Shown here: positions 1 through 6,795 of the stretch, one piece after another
Layout of the letters: every line of letters starts with the position of its first letter
Position numbering within the stretch: the stretch's first letter is position 1
The notes under the pieces: model-generated
Databases searched by the model: none
The model's input: only the letters and a program-made list of their open reading frames with translations
What the model was told of the DNA's origin: nothing
Origin: Bacteroidales bacterium
GTDB lineage: Bacteria > Bacteroidota > Bacteroidia > Bacteroidales > UBA1715
Reading direction: 5' to 3'
DNA: 11,058 bases
Assembly: GCA_017618935.1 (NCBI GenBank)
Contig: JAFZTG010000075.1
Location: forward strand, 1-11,058
Translations under genes and position numbers: made by a program

Positions 1-1623
1 CACGCCATTCAGATGGATTACACGTACAATGGGCAGAAATACGTTTTGAATCTTATTGACACTCCGGGACACGTTGATTTTTCGTACGAGGTTTCGCGTT
101 CCATCGCCGCTTGCGAAGGTGCGTTGCTGATTGTTGATGCAACGCAAGGTATTCAGGCACAGACGATTTCTAATCTATATTTGGCAATAGAGAACGATCT
201 TGAAATCATTCCCGTCCTTAATAAAATGGATTTGCCGAGTGCCATGCCCGAGGAGGTAAAAGATCAAATTGTGGAACTTATTGGCTGCAAACGCGAAGAT
301 ATTCTTGAGGCAAGCGGAAAAACAGGCTTGGGTGTTGAGAAGATTTTGCAGACGATTGTCGAGAAAATTCCTGCTCCCAAGGGAAATCCCGACGCTCCGT
401 TACAGGCATTGATTTTCGACTCGGTGTTTAACTCGTTCCGTGGCATTATTGCCTATTTTAAGATTATTAACGGTGAAATTCACACTAACGATTTGGTGAA
501 GTTCATCAACACCAAAAAAGAATACGAGGCACTTGAAGTCGGCGTGCTTCGCCTTGACATGGAGCCTCGCAAAGTGGTGAAGACGGGCGATGTGGGCTAT
601 ATTATTTCGGGTATAAAAACTGCACGTGAAGTAAAGGTTGGTGACACAATTACCCATCGTGACAGACCATGCGAAACGGCCATAGAAGGATTTGAGGAAG
701 TGAAGCCTATGGTGTTTGCCGGCATCTATCCTATTGATACAGAGGATTATGAGCCGCTTCGTGCGTCAATGGAAAAATTGCAGTTGAACGATGCCTCGCT
801 GACCTATCAGCCTGAATCGTCGGCGGCTCTTGGATTCGGTTTTCGTTGCGGATTCTTGGGATTGCTTCACATGGAAATCGTGCAGGAACGTTTGGACAGA
901 GAGTTCAATATGAGCGTGATTACCACCACGCCCAACGTGTCGTATTATTGTTATACCAAGAAAGGCCAGAAACTCGTGGTGAACAATCCTACCGACTTGC
1001 CGGAACCTACAACAATAGATTACATTGAGGAACCATATATTGCCGCACAAATCATTACAAATGCCGAATTCATAGGACCGATCATGAAGTTGTGCATTGA
1101 CAAACGTGGTATCTTGAAAAACCAGACATATTTGACGGGAAACCGCGTGGAAATCAATTTTGAACTGCCTCTTGGCGAAATCGTGTTTGATTTCTATGAC
1201 AAACTAAAAAGTATCTCGAAGGGTTATGCCTCGTTCGATTATCACATTATTGGATATCGTGAGTCAAAGTTGGCTAAACTTGACATTTTGTTGAACGGCG
1301 ACAGCGTTGATGCCCTTTCAGCGTTGATTCACCAAAGCAATGCATACGATTTCGGCAAACGAATTTGCGAGAAATTAAAAGACCTTATCCCGAGACAACA
1401 ATTCGACGTTGCAATTCAGGCGGCAATCGGTACGAAAGTTATTGCCCGCGAAACGGTGAAAGCCGTTCGTAAAGATGTGACGGCAAAATGTTATGGTGGC
1501 GACATTACCCGTAAACGCAAACTTCTTGAAAAGCAAAAAGAAGGGAAGAAGCGTATGAAGCAAATCGGTAGTGTTGAAATTCCGCAGAAAGCATTCTTGG
1601 CAGTGTTAAAGCTAAATGATTAA
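1..1623 (+). CDS. lepA: Elongation factor 4 (LepA), 5'-truncated by the window edge
   Basis: Ribosome-associated translational GTPase that acts in the cytoplasm on the 70S ribosome (back-translocation and initiation/biogenesis roles have been proposed). The frame is open from base 1; the first in-window ATG (base 13) is internal, because the protein already begins mid-G-domain. In the 540-residue fragment the G3 motif DTPGHVDF is at residues 20-27 and G4 NKMD at 74-77, followed by a G5-like SGKTG. Then come the beta-barrel domain II, the EF-G-like domains ([17 protein letters not shown]) and the LepA-specific C-terminal domain with the lysine/arginine-rich [21 protein letters not shown] stretch and terminal QKAFLAVL. 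The family is about 595-600 residues, so roughly 55-60 residues including the P-loop (G1) and switch I lie upstream. The KCYGGD and C-terminal signature separate it from EF-G, TypA and RF3. It converges on the methyltransferase gene; the gap is 43 bases. Confidence 0.97.
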   Translation, partial: HAIQMDYTYNGQKYVLNLIDTPGHVDFSYEVSRSIAACEGALLIVDATQGIQAQTISNLYLAIENDLEIIPVLNKMDLPSAMPEEVKDQIVELIGCKREDILEASGKTGLGVEKILQTIVEKIPAPKGNPDAPLQALIFDSVFNSFRGIIAYFKIINGEIHTNDLVKFINTKKEYEALEVGVLRLDMEPRKVVKTGDVGYIISGIKTAREVKVGDTITHRDRPCETAIEGFEEVKPMVFAGIYPIDTEDYEPLRASMEKLQLNDASLTYQPESSAALGFGFRCGFLGLLHMEIVQERLDREFNMSVITTTPNVSYYCYTKKGQKLVVNNPTDLPEPTTIDYIEEPYIAAQIITNAEFIGPIMKLCIDKRGILKNQTYLTGNRVEINFELPLGEIVFDFYDKLKSISKGYASFDYHIIGYRESKLAKLDILLNGDSVDALSALIHQSNAYDFGKRICEKLKDLIPRQQFDVAIQAAIGTKVIARETVKAVRKDVTAKCYGGDITRKRKLLEKQKEGKKRMKQIGSVEIPQKAFLAVLKLND

Positions 1624-1635
1624 AAGCAGAATCGA

Positions 1636-1664
1636 AAGGTTCTGTTTTATATGACAGAAACCTT
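1636..1664. terminator. Hairpin between the convergent lepA and rsmF-like genes
   Basis: An imperfect inverted repeat pairs AAGGTTCTGT (1636-1645) with ACAGAAACCTT (1654-1664), with an 8-base loop and one bulged base. It begins 12 bases after the lepA stop and ends 2 bases before the end of the opposite gene, so it could terminate both transcripts. The T-tracts are weak: CTTTAT on the plus side and CGATTCTGCTTTT on the minus side. I therefore treat it as probable rather than certain. Confidence 0.45.
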
Positions 1665-1666
1665 CT

Positions 1667-3049
1667 TTATGCAAGAATACTTTTCGGCAGATTGGCATAA
1701 TCAACATTCATTTTAATTGCCCATTCTTGCGGATATGGATTATTTGCCCTATTGCCAATATTTTTCACAAATCCGATGGACGTATTGTTGAAGGTGATGT
1801 TGATCCAGCCTTTTTCGGCATCGGGCAAATACAAGGTCTCTTTCTTAAAATAGCGAACTGCCTGTTCCAAATCAACAGCGACAGAAGGGAACGCATTTTT
1901 ATCATACTTTGTGGAAAATGCCAATCCCGCCAATGGATTTATCTTATTCCCGATACATTCCACGAGTGGCGTTCCTGCGTGAACAAGGTTACAATGCGAG
2001 GCAATTTCGGTCATGAAATCCTTGTGATGCAGAGGAAATGCCCACGAAAGATTTTTTCTGTCATTAAAGCATATCTGGTCGGAATCAGAAATAAGATTCT
2101 TGAACGGTGCAGTGTTTTTTTCTGACAAAAAAGTGATGGTTTTCGCCTGCTGTACTCGTTTAGGCAAGACATACTCTTGTCCGTCGGTCTTGCGTATGAC
2201 GGAAACTGAGAACCCCTCGCCTTTCGTCTTGTGAGGGAAAAATCTATAAGAAAATGCACCGTTTTTCTCCCGTTCGGTTACATTCCATTCGGTTTGCAAA
2301 GGAATCCGTTCGCAACGAGCGTTATTTTCGGAAACAAAACGTGCCACCACATCTTCATTTTCCTTTTCGTTGAACGTACACGTGCTATAAATCAACAAAC
2401 CTTCGGGAGCAAGACAATCCCATATGTCGTACAAAATACGAAGTTGTCGCTTGCTACACAAGTCAACATTTTCGGGCGACCATTCCGAAATAGCCTCAGA
2501 ATCCTTACGAAACATCCCTTCGCCAGAACATGGAGCGTCAACAATAATAATATCGAATGCCCCTTTCAAAAAACTGAAATCTTTGGGGTCGTTATTGGTT
2601 ACAATGCAATTGGGATCCCCCCATTTTATAAGGTTTTCCGACAAAATCAGCGAACGACTTTTTATCACCTCGTTAGCAACTATAAGACTACCTTCGGGAA
2701 GAAGTGAAAGAGCGAGTGTCGTCTTTCCTCCCGGCGCGGCACACAAATCCAGCACACGAAGCGGCCGTGTGGCAAAAGGTTTGATGATTTGCTCCAAAAA
2801 CATGGAAGACGCTTCCTGCACGTAGTAAGCACCAGCGTGAAACAAGGGGTCAAGCGTGAAAATTGGCCGCTGGTCAAGATAATATCCTGTTTCACACCAA
2901 GGAACACGAGGCAACGATACAGCACTATATTTTGGGGGATTGATGCGAATACTCGTCAATCTTTCCGTGTTGAGCGCCGTCAACAACGCATCGGCGTCGG
3001 TTACCGAGGCAATGGAATCCTTGAATATGTGCCAATTAGTTGTTTCCAT
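1667..3049 (-). CDS. RsmF/NOL1-NOP2-Sun family rRNA cytosine-C5 methyltransferase
   Basis: SAM-dependent RNA m5C methyltransferase; the closest characterised type is RsmF (YebU), which methylates C1407 of 16S rRNA, though the target base here is inferred. The 460-residue protein has an N-terminal RsmF-like segment (about 1-95, with SIRINP and the YYVQEASSMF stretch). The Rossmann SAM-binding motif LDLCAAPGGKT is at 100-110. Motif IV DAPCSGEGMF (171-180) carries Cys174, and motif VI STCTFN carries Cys224. In this family the motif VI cysteine is the nucleophile and the motif IV cysteine helps release product; both are present, so the enzyme should be active. A C-terminal extension (about 270-460), with the family's HKTKGEGFSVSV stretch near its start, fits an RsmF-type RNA-binding tail. 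I chose the ATG at 3049 (METTNW). A TTG at 3058 would add three residues, but it sits only 2 bases from the -7 box, about where transcription should start. Divergent from the vWA gene. Confidence 0.92.
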   Translation of the reverse strand: METTNWHIFKDSIASVTDADALLTALNTERLTSIRINPPKYSAVSLPRVPWCETGYYLDQRPIFTLDPLFHAGAYYVQEASSMFLEQIIKPFATRPLRVLDLCAAPGGKTTLALSLLPEGSLIVANEVIKSRSLILSENLIKWGDPNCIVTNNDPKDFSFLKGAFDIIIVDAPCSGEGMFRKDSEAISEWSPENVDLCSKRQLRILYDIWDCLAPEGLLIYSTCTFNEKENEDVVARFVSENNARCERIPLQTEWNVTEREKNGAFSYRFFPHKTKGEGFSVSVIRKTDGQEYVLPKRVQQAKTITFLSEKNTAPFKNLISDSDQICFNDRKNLSWAFPLHHKDFMTEIASHCNLVHAGTPLVECIGNKINPLAGLAFSTKYDKNAFPSVAVDLEQAVRYFKKETLYLPDAEKGWINITFNNTSIGFVKNIGNRANNPYPQEWAIKMNVDYANLPKSILA

Positions 3050-3060
3050 AATAAACAAGA

Positions 3061-3090
3061 CAAATGTAACGTTTTTTATATATTGTCAAA
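3061..3090 (-). promoter_or_regulatory. Promoter of the rsmF-like gene
   Basis: Read on the minus strand: TTTG (3090-3087), an 18-base spacer, then TACATTTG (3068-3061). This matches the Bacteroidota vegetative promoter (TTTG, about 19-21 bases, TAnnTTTG), one base short in the spacer. The -7 box ends 11 bases before the chosen ATG, so the leader would be only a few bases long. Confidence 0.65.
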
Positions 3091-3095
3091 AAGAC

Positions 3096-3103
3096 TATAT
3101 TTG
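3096..3103 (+). promoter_or_regulatory. -7 box of the vWA lipoprotein operon
   Basis: TATATTTG is an exact TAnnTTTG match, 18 bases before the ATG at 3122. No clean -33 TTTG is present; the T-run at 3072-3077 lies at about the right distance. It faces away from the rsmF-like promoter, and the two promoters fit within the 72-base intergenic region. Confidence 0.6.
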
Positions 3104-3121
3104 CGAAATAGAAAAATTAAG

Positions 3122-4531
3122 ATGAAAACATTACGAAACATTGTTGTTGCTGTTCTCCTATGCGTTGTAGGTCTTGCGTCGTGTTATTCGCAGCAGTTGG
3201 CCGATGTTCCCAACGTGATGCCGAAGACGAGAGTTTTGTTCATTTTTGATGGTTCGTATAGTATGTTGGGAGTATGGGAACGTCATTCCAAGATGGAGGT
3301 TGCCAAAAGTATCCTTATTCCTTTTATAGACAGTGTTTCAAAGATTCCTAACGTAGAAATTGGTTTGCGAATTTACGGAAACCGTAGTCCGTTTCCTCCA
3401 CAAGACTGCAAGGACTCACATTTGGAGGTTCCTTTCGGGAAAAATAATGTTCCAGAAATTATGAATAAGATTCTTTCGCTTAATCCTAACGGAACAACGC
3501 CTATTGCGTATTCGATAGAACAGGCGGCGAAAGATTTTCCCCCAGATACGACGGCACGAAATATTATTTTCTTGATTACCGATGGTGTAGAGGCCTGTGA
3601 AGGTGATCCATGTGCGATTTCCCGCGAGTTGCAGGCGAAAGGTGTGATTTTGAAGCCATTTATTATCGGAGTTGGGAATGATGTAGATTTTAACAAAGTG
3701 TTTAATTGTGCCGGACAAGTTTTTAGTGCAAAAAACGAATTGGATTTTCTTCCGATATTAAATTTGGCAATGGAGAAAGCATTGGTTAGTACTCCGTTGC
3801 AAGTTTATTTGCTTGATGCGTATAAAAAACCTCGTGAAACCGACGTGCCAATGACTTTTTACGACAACACGACAGGTTTCATTCATTACAATTTCGTTCA
3901 TTCTGTCATAAAGCCCGGCGAACCAGATATTTTGTTCCTTGACCCGCTTGTATCGTATAAAATCAAGGTTCACACGTTGCCACCCGTGTATGCTGACAAC
4001 ATCAATCTTGAACCGGGAAAACACACGATTGTGAAGATTGACGCTCCGCAAGGATATTTGATGGTGGAACGTCCATACGGATTCAACATTTCTATTCCTA
4101 TTCCCGTCATTGTCCGTCAACAGGGCGATATGAACACGCTGAATGTGCAGCAGGCAAACGAAAGAGTAAAATATATAACGGGAAAATATGATTTGGAGGT
4201 TTTGACAACGCCTCGCACGTATTTCTATGATGTGGAAATTAAGCCCGACGAGGTTAAGACAGTAAAAATACCACAACCAGGACATGTTTCGTTTACTCGT
4301 CCACAGATGGGTATTGGAGCCGTGTATATTGACAGAAATACTGATTTGGAGTTTGTCACTTATTTGAGTGCTGATAGTCGGAAAAGTGATGTACTGACGC
4401 TTCAACCGGGGAAATATGTCGTGATTTGGCGTGACAAAAATGAGACCGATACGGAGAAATCGACCTCAAAATCATTTGAGGTAACGCCGGGTTGTAATTT
4501 ATATATTCAGATAAATGGTTCAAAAAAATAA
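3122..4531 (+). CDS. von Willebrand factor A domain lipoprotein with C-terminal beta-rich repeats
   Basis: Predicted exported lipoprotein of 469 residues; substrate and role unknown. A signal peptide runs from residue 1 to about 20 and ends in the lipobox LASC with Cys21 as the lipidation site. A vWA domain spans about 36-220. Its metal-ion-dependent adhesion site is intact: Asp43, Ser45 and Ser47 in FDGSYSM, Thr125 or Thr126 in NGTTP, and Asp154 in ITDGVE. This implies divalent-metal-dependent ligand binding. Cys96, Cys159 and Cys164 could form disulfides in the periplasm. Residues about 225-469 form PEGA-like or Ig-like beta-rich repeats (compare 280-318 with 356-394; a weaker copy is at 431-464). 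The open frame extends upstream to 2789, but I start at 3122 because that ATG sits behind a -7 box and begins the signal peptide; the extension would overlap the opposite gene. The next gene starts 4 bases after the stop, so the two are surely co-transcribed. Not a BatA/BatB-type protein: no C-terminal transmembrane segments and no MoxR neighbour. Confidence 0.88.
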   Translation: MKTLRNIVVAVLLCVVGLASCYSQQLADVPNVMPKTRVLFIFDGSYSMLGVWERHSKMEVAKSILIPFIDSVSKIPNVEIGLRIYGNRSPFPPQDCKDSHLEVPFGKNNVPEIMNKILSLNPNGTTPIAYSIEQAAKDFPPDTTARNIIFLITDGVEACEGDPCAISRELQAKGVILKPFIIGVGNDVDFNKVFNCAGQVFSAKNELDFLPILNLAMEKALVSTPLQVYLLDAYKKPRETDVPMTFYDNTTGFIHYNFVHSVIKPGEPDILFLDPLVSYKIKVHTLPPVYADNINLEPGKHTIVKIDAPQGYLMVERPYGFNISIPIPVIVRQQGDMNTLNVQQANERVKYITGKYDLEVLTTPRTYFYDVEIKPDEVKTVKIPQPGHVSFTRPQMGIGAVYIDRNTDLEFVTYLSADSRKSDVLTLQPGKYVVIWRDKNETDTEKSTSKSFEVTPGCNLYIQINGSKK

Positions 4532-4535
4532 TATA

Positions 4536-5429
4536 ATGAAAAAGTTAGGATTGATTATTTCAGGAATTTTGGTAGCATTGTCATCGTTTGCACAACGACC
4601 AACGGCAACGCTTGCGCAAGTGAATGATATGGTGCAAAATGCTACATTATATGTCGTGTTGGAAGATAGTCCGCTCAGCGATTACAATCCAGAAATTCGG
4701 AAAGCGGCAGAAAGCGGTTGGTCACTTACTCCTATCAGATTTATACATTTAGGCGATTTGGATGACGCAAAATTACAAAATCCTAACAATGCGTTTCTTA
4801 CACAAGTGACCATGAAATTTGAGGAAGACAAAGATTCTGTGAAATACACTTTTTTGAGCTTGCTCATTGGGGGAGAGTATGAGACTATCAATGATTTGCC
4901 CGAGGTTTGCACGTTCCCGCTTTGTTACGAGGGTAGCGACGAAGACGAGATGGCATTCAAATTGCCAGCCATTGTTGCTTTTTTCAGTAAACATGTACAG
5001 GCAATTCAGTCAAATGCGGCATTGTTGAAAGACCGAAACTACAATTCTTATACAAAACAGAAAAAAAGCATCGCAGGAAAAACAATTTATATGTTAAAAT
5101 ACGAGCAAACACCTTCGTTTGACGAAAGTGCCGAGATAACGGCGGTAAATCCGTTGGCAACCATCTCTATTCTTGATGATAGAAGCGCGTTAGAAAAAAT
5201 CATCCGTCGCAAGGAAGCAAATGCTCTATTCCTTCATATTGTTGGTTGGACAGATTTGGAAATGGTTCAAAATAATGAAATGATACCTGGTCGCTGTTAT
5301 AAGATATTGATGGACGTAGAAGGAAATCTCTACTATTTTGCCTTCCATAAAATGAGCGGAAACGCCTCACTTGACTTGAACGGTATGCAAGCCAAAGACT
5401 GGAAGACATTGGCAACATATACAAAATAA
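4536..5429 (+). CDS. Exported protein of unknown function, partner of the vWA lipoprotein
   Basis: I do not recognise this 297-residue protein. It begins with a clear Sec signal peptide (MKKLGLIISGILVALSSFAQ, cleavage probably before Gln20) and lacks a lipobox or later membrane segments, so it should be periplasmic or secreted. The mature part is mixed alpha/beta by eye and acidic in places (KFEEDKDS, EGSDEDEM). Recognisable landmarks are an N-terminal VNDMVQNATLYVVLED stretch, an internal IAGKTIYMLKYEQ strand and a C-terminal PGRCYKILMDVEGNLYYF segment. An alternative ATG at 4515 overlaps the upstream gene by 17 bases and would bury the signal peptide behind seven extra residues, so the ATG at 4536 is preferred. 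It lies 4 bases after the vWA stop and has no promoter of its own, so the two products probably work in the same process. The unit ends at the strong hairpin at 5433. Confidence 0.8.
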   Translation: MKKLGLIISGILVALSSFAQRPTATLAQVNDMVQNATLYVVLEDSPLSDYNPEIRKAAESGWSLTPIRFIHLGDLDDAKLQNPNNAFLTQVTMKFEEDKDSVKYTFLSLLIGGEYETINDLPEVCTFPLCYEGSDEDEMAFKLPAIVAFFSKHVQAIQSNAALLKDRNYNSYTKQKKSIAGKTIYMLKYEQTPSFDESAEITAVNPLATISILDDRSALEKIIRRKEANALFLHIVGWTDLEMVQNNEMIPGRCYKILMDVEGNLYYFAFHKMSGNASLDLNGMQAKDWKTLATYTK

Positions 5430-5432
5430 AAA

Positions 5433-5468
5433 CGAGGATTCTTTATGAATCCTCGCTCTTTGTTTTCT
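5433..5468. terminator. Strong bidirectional Rho-independent terminator
   Basis: A perfect 9-base-pair stem, CGAGGATTC (5433-5441) and GAATCCTCG (5447-5455), closes a 5-base TTTAT loop. On the plus strand it is followed by CTCTTTGTTTTCT. On the minus strand it is followed directly by TTTTTATTTTG, an excellent U-tract. It begins 3 bases after the stop of the exported-protein gene and lies 12 or more bases beyond the convergent beta-barrel gene, so it serves both. Confidence 0.9.
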
Positions 5469-5480
5469 AAAAGTTTTTTA

Positions 5481-6011
5481 TTACCATTCTATTCCAAAAC
5501 GAACGTTTACGCCCGAAAAGTCAACTTTCTCGCCAGGAACGTAAGCGTCTTTTGAGGAGTCCCATGTTTCGTCGCCCACAAATTTCTCATAGTAGGTTGC
5601 GCCAAGCATAATTGACAATGCAAAATCTTTTGTCGTCGCAAAACGCACGCCGACTGACGCATCGCCATACGCTCCTTGGTCGTGACCTAAATACGAGCCA
5701 AGACGCATTGAGAAAAATGGAGAAACAGATTTTTGATTACTTACAACGTATTTGATTGAAGTGAAGAATGGAACTAATGCATAATTGTTGTTGAATTCAG
5801 CACCCAAACCAATACCGGCAAACGTATGTCCGCCAAAATAAAATCCGTGAGTTGTTGACAAGTTGATAGAACTTTCTCCATCGAAATGGAACAAATTACC
5901 TTCTTCAATGTACCCTTGATAACCGTTAGGCACACGAATTTCACCGTCTTGTGCGAAACTGAATGTAGCACAAAGAACAGCCACGATTGTAGAAACCAAT
6001 ACTCTTTTCAT
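5481..6011 (-). CDS. Small outer-membrane beta-barrel protein
   Basis: A 176-residue protein with a Sec signal peptide (residues 1-20, cut after FSFA before QDGE). It is otherwise made of alternating polar/hydrophobic strands with Gly and aromatic residues, for example HGFYFGGHTFAGIGLGAEF and FALSIMLGATYYEKF. It ends in NVRFGIEW, a terminal strand with a C-terminal aromatic residue as expected for BAM-dependent insertion. The short length suggests an 8-stranded barrel. Related small barrels with a GYQG start after the signal peptide are common in Bacteroidales and have no assigned function; ligand unknown. It lies 55 bases downstream of the ketoreductase on the same strand but has its own -7 box, so it is probably transcribed independently, perhaps with some readthrough. 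Confidence 0.82.
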   Translation of the reverse strand: MKRVLVSTIVAVLCATFSFAQDGEIRVPNGYQGYIEEGNLFHFDGESSINLSTTHGFYFGGHTFAGIGLGAEFNNNYALVPFFTSIKYVVSNQKSVSPFFSMRLGSYLGHDQGAYGDASVGVRFATTKDFALSIMLGATYYEKFVGDETWDSSKDAYVPGEKVDFSGVNVRFGIEW

Positions 6012-6043
6012 GTCTTTATTATTTAGTTAATTTTAGTAGTACG

Positions 6044-6051
6044 CAAAAATA
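6044..6051 (-). promoter_or_regulatory. -7 box of the beta-barrel gene
   Basis: On the minus strand TATTTTTG matches TAnnTTTG and is followed by CG. It is 32 bases before the ATG at 6011, inside the gap after the ketoreductase stop. No clear -33 TTTG is visible. Confidence 0.5.
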
Positions 6052-6066
6052 AGAATTATTTTAATA

Positions 6067-6795
6067 CTATGTATATAATCCGCCATTTATTGAAATCACC
6101 TCGCCTGTAATGTACGCAGCCTTGTCGGAAACGAGAAACGCAACCAAGTCGGCTACTTCGTCGGGATTGCCAAAACGGCCAAGCGGAATCATTTTCTTCA
6201 ACTCTGCTTCGGGCAAATCCTGCGTCATATCAGTGGCAATAAAGCCAGGAGCGACGGCATTTACGGTAATTTTCCGAGAGCCGATTTCTTGTGCCAATGC
6301 TTTTGTGGCGCCAATCAAGCCTGCTTTTGCGGCAGAATAATTTGTTTGTCCTGCCAAACCTTTCAAACCCGACAACGAGGCAACATTGACAATACGGCCG
6401 CTTCGTTTGGTAATCATACCTTTCAGCACGCGACGAGTCACGTAGAAGAACGAATCCAAATTAGTCCGTAACACCTTGTTCCATTGTTCGTCTTGCATAA
6501 ACACCATGACGGCATCTTCGCGAATGCCTGCATTGTTGACCAAAGCGGCAATGTAGTCGTCGGGGTGAGCAGTTTGCCAGCCCAAGATTGCTTCGTCAAT
6601 CGATTGAGGATTTGCAACGTCGAACGGTAGCAATTCTGCGCTACCGCCATTTTCTTCAATTTGTTTCTTTACGTCAAGAGCGGCTTGTTCGTTCGACTTA
6701 TAATTAATAAGCACGCTGTATCCCTCTTTGGCGATTGCCAAACAGATAGCCCGTCCTATTCCTCTTGAACCTCCTGTTACTAATGCGTATTTCAT
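6067..6795 (-). CDS. FabG-type 3-ketoacyl-ACP reductase (SDR), aryl-polyene-like subtype
   Basis: NADPH-dependent short-chain dehydrogenase of 242 residues that reduces 3-ketoacyl thioesters on a carrier protein. The cofactor motif TGGSRGIG is at 7-14 and NNAG at 87-90. The catalytic tetrad is complete: Asn112, Ser140, Tyr153 and Lys157 (YSAAK). The C terminus VISINGG is typical. The protein begins directly with MKYALVTGG, without the longer leader of housekeeping FabG. Stretches such as FDVAN, TNLDSFF and KAGLIGATKALAQE recall, from memory, the ketoreductase of proteobacterial aryl-polyene clusters more than fatty-acid FabG. The start codon shares one base with the stop of the ammonia-lyase (TAATG), so translation is coupled. 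That pairing supports a role in aryl-polyene/flexirubin chain reduction, although a fatty-acid role cannot be excluded. No ACP, FabF or FabD gene is adjacent. Confidence 0.93.
   Translation of the reverse strand: MKYALVTGGSRGIGRAICLAIAKEGYSVLINYKSNEQAALDVKKQIEENGGSAELLPFDVANPQSIDEAILGWQTAHPDDYIAALVNNAGIREDAVMVFMQDEQWNKVLRTNLDSFFYVTRRVLKGMITKRSGRIVNVASLSGLKGLAGQTNYSAAKAGLIGATKALAQEIGSRKITVNAVAPGFIATDMTQDLPEAELKKMIPLGRFGNPDEVADLVAFLVSDKAAYITGEVISINGGLYT

Noticed and set aside
2231..2707. 158-codon plus-strand frame opposite the methyltransferase
   Set aside because: It lies over the conserved SAM-binding and catalytic motifs of the real gene and resembles no family.
3085..3095. GTCAAAAAGAC mini-hairpin between the divergent promoters
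   Set aside because: A three-base stem is too short to mean anything and is expected by chance.
2789..3121. Upstream extension of the vWA lipoprotein frame to an ATG at 2789
   Set aside because: It would overlap the opposite methyltransferase gene, bury the signal peptide, and ignore the -7 box at 3096 and ATG at 3122.
3758..4405. 215-codon open frame antisense to the vWA gene
   Set aside because: The sequence has no recognisable domain, is rich in residues produced by reading a coding strand backwards, and has no promoter; the plus-strand protein is clearly real.
4515..4535. Earlier ATG for the exported-protein gene
   Set aside because: It adds seven residues before an otherwise standard signal peptide; the ATG at 4536 gives a textbook start.
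5481..6795. Single operon joining ketoreductase and beta-barrel
   Set aside because: The barrel has its own -7 box in a 55-base gap, so a shared function is not supported beyond same-strand neighbourhood.
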